Source: Pleurotus ostreatus/Saccharomyces cerevisiae fusant (taxonomy: Eukaryota; Opisthokonta). From it: a DNA stretch of 14,324 nt. Location of the stretch: the NCBI GenBank assembly GCA_024196135.1, contig JAMQCK010000892.1, forward strand, positions 1 through 14,324. The letters run 5' to 3'. The position numbers and the translations under genes were made by a program. The notes under the pieces are model-generated. The model saw only the letters and a list, made by a program, of their open reading frames with translations. It was not told where the DNA came from and searched no databases. How positions within the stretch are numbered: position 1 is the stretch's first letter; the number at the start of each line of letters is the position of its first letter. This document shows positions 10,486 through 14,324 of the stretch, in pieces.

Positions 10486-11530
10486 ATGGTGAGTTTTGCG
10501 AGCTGCTGAAGTATGCCAGTGCTGACCCAGAATGTGCTTTACAGCCTCAGGTACGGTTTTACGCAACGATCAGGAGGAGGGGAACTCATTTTTGCGCAGA
10601 ATGAATATATTGAGGAGCACATCAAGCGGCATGGAAGAAGACTAGATTACTTCGAGAAGAAGTGCGTCCCCTTTCCCTGCACATACGCAATCCTCTGATC
10701 GCCCCCCTTCACAGGCGCAAGAAGGAGGCCCGTGAGGCTCACAAGTTCTCCGCGCATGCTCAGAAGGCGTTTGGTCTGAAGGCCAAGATCCTCCATGCCA
10801 GACGGCACGCCGAGAAGGTTCAGCTCAAGAAGACCCTCAAGGCCCACGACGAGCGCAATGTCAAGCAGGCCGACAGCTCTGCTACCCCCGAGGGCGCCCT
10901 CCCCACTTACCTGCTCGATCGCGAGGGCCAGAAGGATGCGAAGGCGCTCTCGAGCGCGATCAAGCAAAAGCGGAAGGACAAGGCGGCCAAGTACGCCGTC
11001 CCTCTGCCGAAAGTGCGCGGCATCGCGGAGGACGAGATGTTCAAGGTGATGCGCACGGGGAAGAGCAAGAGCAAGAGCTGGAAGCGCATGGTCACAAAGG
11101 CGACATTCGTCGGTGAAGGCTTCACGCGCAAGCCGGTGAAGATGGAGCGCTTTGTGCGCCCGATGGCGTTGCGGTACAAGAAGGCGAATGTGACACATCG
11201 TGCGTGGCTGTCTCCTGAGGAAGGATCGCGGATGTACTTACCCAGTCACTCAGCCGACTTGAAGGCGACTTTCCAGCTCCAGATCCTGGGCGTCAAGAAG
11301 AACCCCCAATCTCCCATGTACACTCAGCTCGGTGTCATGACCAAGGGTACCGTTATCGAGGTCAACGTTTCCGAGCTCGGTATGGTCACCACCGGCGGCA
11401 AGGTCGTCTTCGGCAAGTACGCCCAGATCACCAACAACCCCGAAAACGACGGCTGCATCAACGCTGTCCTGCGTACGCCCCACATCTCCATCACTGTCAC
11501 ACCGTCACTGACTATTCACCAGTTGTATAA
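10486..11530 (+). CDS. NSA2: Nsa2, 60S ribosome biogenesis factor
   Basis: Six coding exons, 10486-10488, 10545-10550, 10600-10661, 10715-11199, 11254-11472 and 11523-11530 (stop TAA), encode 260 residues, the normal Nsa2 length. Introns are 56, 49, 53, 54 and 50 bp. Family knowledge: Nsa2 (human TINP1) is a nucleolar GTP-independent assembly factor on pre-60S particles, needed for 27S rRNA processing, and structurally akin to ribosomal protein eS8. Visible: the invariant start [17 protein letters not shown], basic motif [11 protein letters not shown] (23-33), [16 protein letters not shown] in the middle, and an eS8-like beta domain from ~186 on ([17 protein letters not shown], then [20 protein letters not shown]) ending in LLV. 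The first exon carries only ATG, the second encodes Pro-Gln, and the last completes Leu and adds Val-stop. These joins are forced by the family sequence at both ends. An unspliced frame from ATG 10513 also runs into NEYIEE but would add 29 unrelated residues. Confidence 0.94.
10545..10550 (+). other. NSA2: 6-nt microexon of NSA2 (Pro-Gln)
   Basis: The six bases cctcag lie between an acceptor (tttacag, ending 10544) and a donor (gtacgg, starting 10551). Joined to ATG on the left and to aatgaatatatt (from 10600) on the right they give Met-Pro-Gln-Asn-Glu-Tyr-Ile, the conserved Nsa2 N-terminus. No other combination of nearby splice sites that I tried gives this sequence. Confidence 0.85.
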
Positions 11531-12144
11531 TCCGGATCTTTGGTTGCTGTTCTTGGACCGTCCTTTTGCTGTATCCCTAGGCCCCTTTCGTAGTAGTAGA
11601 CACCCTCACGCCCTTGCTCCACATACCGCACTATGCATCAACCCCATGCTTTATGGCTTGCACCACACCGCGCCCGGCCGTTCTCGCTCGATTTCCCCAA
11701 CTTGACCACACTGAAGAGATAGATCGGCCCCGCCACGAAAATCAACATGTGTGCACGTGACGCAACTATCATTCGCCTCGAGTCCGCATATTTCTCAGCT
11801 CGACCGGGCCCCCGATGTGCCTCTCGACTCTTTCATCTGGTCTATCATCTACCCTACGTCTGGTGCGTGTCAGTCATGGCCTTGTTTTCCTTCCATCGCT
11901 GCGCACTCCGATAGCCGCATAAGTCCATTGCCCCCACACTCCCAATGAGCTCCGTAGGCCGAGTGATGAGCGACTTCCAGCTGCTGGTGACCCTCGATGC
12001 GAGGCTCGAGGCCCTGGTCCTCACTCCAACTCGCTCCAAGATCACCAGCGGGTACGTCCGAAGCCGTACAACCCTGCGTGATTCAGTAGCGTCGCGCCGA
12101 GAGGTGGACGCCCACTCGGAAGGTCAAGTCCGCGGGTCGCTCAG
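11531..12144. other. Spacer after NSA2, with an unassigned coding-like patch
   Basis: This 614-bp region holds the NSA2 3' UTR (first ~150 bp) and the far promoter of the first secreted protein gene. I recognise no gene in it. A stretch from ATG 11945 to about 12050 has strongly G/C-ending codons (reading MSSVGRVMSDFQLLVTLDAR and on) and could be a small exon, but its frame then runs through the TATA box of the next gene to 12241. The opposite strand is also open over 11854-12045. No repeat, tRNA B-box or transposon end was seen. Confidence 0.4.
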
Positions 12145-12152
12145 TATAAAAG
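12145..12152 (+). promoter_or_regulatory. TATA box of the first small secreted protein gene
   Basis: TATAAAAG ends 96 bp before the ATG at 12249. The same octamer stands before the paralogous gene at 13145-13152. A pyrimidine-rich leader (cttcgcttcgttttctctg, about 12204-12222) follows it, typical of strongly transcribed fungal genes. Confidence 0.7.
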
Positions 12153-12248
12153 CTACAGATTGGTCGACGATATGGAATCCAGCACAGCAGTCTCCTTTGC
12201 CACTTCGCTTCGTTTTCTCTGTTCCAACTTTCGAGTTCTAATCCCAGC

Positions 12249-12535
12249 ATGCGCTTCACCGCCATCGTCACGCTCCTCACCCTCGCTTGCCTCTCTATCG
12301 CCGTGAATTGCCCGCCTGGCCGTACGTCTCTTCCCGACTTTCCTCTTTTCAATGTCGCTCAGGTGCACCCTCTTCAGTCGCCGCCTATTCGTCCTTGACG
12401 GGCTGTCGCGCGGACGCATCTGAGGGTCGTTTCCACGGCCTGCGCGACCTCTGCAAGGATGTGGGGACCAACTATCCGGGACGCGAGGGCAGGCAGACCT
12501 TCGTGTGCGATATCGATGAGGAGTGCACAAACTAG
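12249..12535 (+). CDS. Small secreted cysteine-containing protein, copy 1
   Basis: Two exons, 12249-12321 and 12378-12535 (stop TAG), encode 76 residues. I do not recognise a named family. Visible: a signal peptide (Met-Arg-Phe, then a hydrophobic core up to about Ala18), and a mature part of ~58 residues starting VNCPPGLAAYSSLTGCR, with cysteines at 21, 34, 50, 68 and 74, ending FVCDIDEECTN. The intron interrupts the codon after CPPG in phase 1, exactly as in the paralogue at 13222. The acceptor at 12377 was chosen because it restores CPxGL..S.TGCR shared with copy 2; an acceptor at 12362 is also in frame and would replace Leu25 by six residues. Five mature cysteines is an odd number, so one is unpaired or forms an intermolecular bond. 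Secretion is inferred from the signal peptide; the role is unknown. Confidence 0.77.
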
Positions 12536-13144
12536 AGGGGTGTGAAGGGGTATGTTATCTTGGCTATGCGCAAAAGACAGTGTATTGATTCGAGCCTTCT
12601 TGAGTGCGATCGTCAGGCGTAAGAGAACGGCGCAGTGCCTTTGAGAGTAGACGCCTTTCTCGGCATTCTCCGATACGCTTGCGCCTAGTTCAGAATACGC
12701 ATTTGGAAGCTCTTGTAGCTTGACCCACGCCACATTCCCGAACTTGATTCGACCCGTTTCGTGTGCAGCGAGGATGGCGAAGAAATCTAACTTTGGAATC
12801 CAGTCAGCTAGACGGCATGTCACCTTCGTCGTCTCTTCTCTTCTATCTTGTACAAGACGTCCAGAAGCTCAGTTCGTACGCCCGTATTATGCATCATGGA
12901 TGGCCTCGTTTGCAGAGCCTGCTGTCGCACCGGCGAGTCGGGTACCCAGCCGCCTCCGAAGGTTTTTGCGGCTCCACTGGATCGTCCTCGAAACAAACAC
13001 GAAGTCGGCCAGCCCTGCGAATGATGCTCTACCTTTAGCGGTCTCCAGCTGCATGTGTGTTCATCCGCAACGAAACGCCTTTATCTGTGCAGGGGTGGCG
13101 TCGCGTATCGTTCCATAAGCAACCAAACCCATTACTCGAGCAGA
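12536..13144. other. Spacer between the two secreted-protein genes
   Basis: This ~610-bp stretch contains the 3' end of copy 1 and the upstream region of copy 2. No recognised gene lies here. Two adjacent open frames on the minus strand (about 12823 down to 12540, and about 13077 down to 12826) have protein-like composition but no convincing start, splice join or family, and may be a relic. A plus-strand frame from ATG 12775 to 13118 looks like their shadow. No third copy of the secreted-protein motif (TGCR ... FVCD) was found. Confidence 0.4.
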
Positions 13145-13152
13145 TATAAAAG
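13145..13152 (+). promoter_or_regulatory. TATA box of the second small secreted protein gene
   Basis: TATAAAAG ends 69 bp before the ATG at 13222 and is identical to the element before copy 1. A shared CTTCGTTT appears in both leaders (here about 13192-13199), which supports duplication with the promoter included. Confidence 0.72.
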
Positions 13153-13221
13153 ACGACCGCTCATGAAGTGCGTATCAGCGCTTTTAGGCCCTTCGTTTGC
13201 TGACCTTCTCGACCGTTGACC

Positions 13222-13501
13222 ATGCGCTTCACTGTCTCTATTGTGACTTTCTTCGCCCTCGTTGGGCTCTCGTCGGCTGCCTCTTGCCCTGCCGGCCGTG
13301 CGTCCCTTCGCTCTTACCGCTACGGGATGTATAATCGACTGACTACCATTTGCAGTGCCGACCTGGTGCTCCCGAACGGGATGCCGGGACAGTGGGGAAT
13401 GCAACCCCCACGACGCTTGCACGGACGCTGGCCCGACCTACTTCGACAAGTGTAATGGCGCGTCGGCCTTCGTGTGTGATCCGGATCACCAGTGCAAGTA
13501 A
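13222..13501 (+). CDS. Small secreted cysteine-rich protein, copy 2 (eight cysteines)
   Basis: Two exons, 13222-13297 and 13356-13501 (stop TAA), encode 73 residues; the 58-bp intron has a ctgac branch site. It starts MRFTVSIVTFFALVGLSSA, a signal peptide likely cut near residue 19-20. The mature ~54 residues hold eight cysteines at 22, 30, 35, 41, 47, 58, 66 and 72, in the pattern C-x7-C-x4-C-x5-C-x5-C-x10-C-x7-C-x5-C, which would allow four disulfides. Shared with copy 1: MRFT, CPxGL, TGCR, a T..Y pair, FVCD.D and the last Cys, plus the intron position. The family is unknown; small cysteine-rich secreted proteins of fungi include effectors, antimicrobial peptides and developmental proteins, and nothing here decides between these. 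The stop codon overlaps a donor-like gtaagc (13498), so an extra 3' exon is conceivable. Confidence 0.8.
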
Positions 13502-13712
13502 GCTCGAAGCAGTGAGCACGGGGCGTGTATCCTTTCGCTGCAGACAGCACTCATCTTGTTGCAGGTGATGTCCTGGGACACCCGCGTGATTTGTAGGTTC
13601 TAGTATAGTTACACTCGGTTACCTTTATTCGGACGACCTGGAGCGTGCCTAGTTCAATATACGTGTGGTACCGTACAAGCTATTGAACTGAACAATATGG
13701 TAGTAAGTATTG

Positions 13713-14324
13713 TCATACAATAAAATCCTCCATATCCTCATCATGTATCCATGAACGCCGTTGTTGATCTATTCGATGATTCACTTGAGAATCAATATAT
13801 TCTACGACAACACCGCGTCCCTCGAGTCCTTCGAGCCAGGCAAGGAAGACCTCAGAAAACATCGCGTCTGGTACTTTGATGGTCAGGCGCTGGATGTTTT
13901 CTAGATCTCCCGCTTCCGGAAAGCCTATGCGAGACTCCACTGCCTTTTCTATGGCCTCTTCGTCCTCCCGACACCACCGCGAACCACCCCAATTCCGTCC
14001 GTCGACCTCGAGGTGAGTGAGGCTGGGAAGGGGGACGATCGACTCCCCAGCCACGATCTCGATAGCACGAACAAGTGCGCGATGCATAGGCCCCTCGTGG
14101 CCTATCTGTAAAAGACGCAGGCGGTGCACTCCCGGGAAATCGCGCAGAGACGGGAATGAGGTGCAGAAGAGATCCTGCACTGTCAGCGTGCGCAACGTCG
14201 CCAGGGTGCGCCCATGCCGGACGAGAGACTGCGGTATGACCTCCCGATCATATCCCCGTCGCATGTCTGCATGAAGCTCCTGCAGGGCGGGAAGCCGGAG
14301 CAAAGGTACGAGGCGCAGAGTCGC
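13713..14324 (-). CDS. Leucine-rich (F-box/LRR-like) protein, C-terminal part
   Basis: The frame is open from the right edge of the window to the stop TGA at 13715-13713, giving 203 residues; the N-terminus lies outside. Leucine-rich repeat-like units recur: LPALQELHADM, LATLRTLTVQDL, FPGVHRLRLLQIG, LPSLTHLEVDG and LENIQRLTIKVPD, spaced irregularly at about 25-45 residues, followed by an acidic end (HDEDMEDFIV). Such irregular LRRs are common in the large F-box-like families of Agaricomycetes, where an N-terminal F-box would link to Skp1 in an SCF ubiquitin ligase. The F-box itself is not in view, so this role is inference. The gene is convergent with secreted protein copy 2, with 211 bp between stops. 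Confidence 0.65.
   Translation of the reverse strand, partial: ATLRLVPLLRLPALQELHADMRRGYDREVIPQSLVRHGRTLATLRTLTVQDLFCTSFPSLRDFPGVHRLRLLQIGHEGPMHRALVRAIEIVAGESIVPLPSLTHLEVDGRNWGGSRWCREDEEAIEKAVESRIGFPEAGDLENIQRLTIKVPDAMFSEVFLAWLEGLEGRGVVVEYIDSQVNHRIDQQRRSWIHDEDMEDFIV

Noticed and set aside
10152..10487. 111-residue minus-strand frame starting with ATGATG at 10487
   Set aside because: It is rich in Arg/Pro and runs out of frame over the YIP1 first exon, so it is mostly a shadow. Its first ~25 codons were kept only as a possible YIP1 leader.
11473..11705. Unspliced C-terminal extension of NSA2
   Set aside because: The family ends in NAVLLV at about 260 residues; splicing to 11523 gives exactly this, whereas the extension has no family support.
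12775..13118. Plus-strand frame from ATG 12775 between the secreted-protein genes
   Set aside because: No recognisable domain, no promoter elements near it, and its codons look like the shadow of the minus-strand frames.
11531..13712. Search for tRNA genes, CRISPR repeats, transposon ends or long terminal repeats in the spacers
   Set aside because: No B-box, regular repeat spacing, inverted terminal repeats or transposase-like motifs were seen by eye; the only duplication is the secreted-protein gene pair.

Overview
This window looks like nuclear DNA of a basidiomycete fungus, most likely an Agaricomycete. The genes are GC-rich and cut by many very short introns of about 47-58 bp with GT..AG ends (one has a perfect TACTAAC branch site). 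The recognisable proteins (Csf1-type lipid transfer protein, CDK8-type Mediator kinase, Yip1, Nsa2) have fungal forms, and small cysteine-rich secreted proteins and a leucine-rich F-box-like protein lie beside them.

Layout. Bases 1-7353 (+) hold the C-terminal 2332 residues of a giant bridge-like lipid transfer protein (Csf1/BLTP1 type), with its N-terminus beyond the left edge. Bases 7672-9141 (+) encode the Mediator cyclin-dependent kinase Ssn3/CDK8 in five exons. Convergent to it, 9384-10332 (-) encodes the Golgi/ER membrane protein Yip1 in four exons. Head to head with YIP1, 10486-11530 (+) encodes the 60S biogenesis factor Nsa2 in six coding exons. Its first coding exon is only ATG, its second is a 6-nt microexon and its last is 8 nt. 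From about 12.1 kb the window turns into lineage-specific territory: two related small secreted cysteine-rich protein genes (12249-12535 and 13222-13501, +), each with its own TATAAAAG box and an intron at the same codon position, then the C-terminal part of a leucine-rich, F-box/LRR-like protein (13713-14324, -).

The left 11.5 kb is conserved housekeeping sequence whose genes work in separate processes: lipid transfer, transcription control, vesicle traffic and ribosome assembly. They share compact spacing and a bidirectional promoter, not a pathway. The right 2.8 kb is accessory-like: unassigned spacers, a duplicated secreted-protein gene and an LRR gene. I saw no mobile element, CRISPR array, rRNA or tRNA. 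The least described items are the secreted protein pair, the NSA2 start architecture and the unresolved YIP1 start. All exon joins come from reading splice sites and family resemblance by eye, with no alignment or transcript data.
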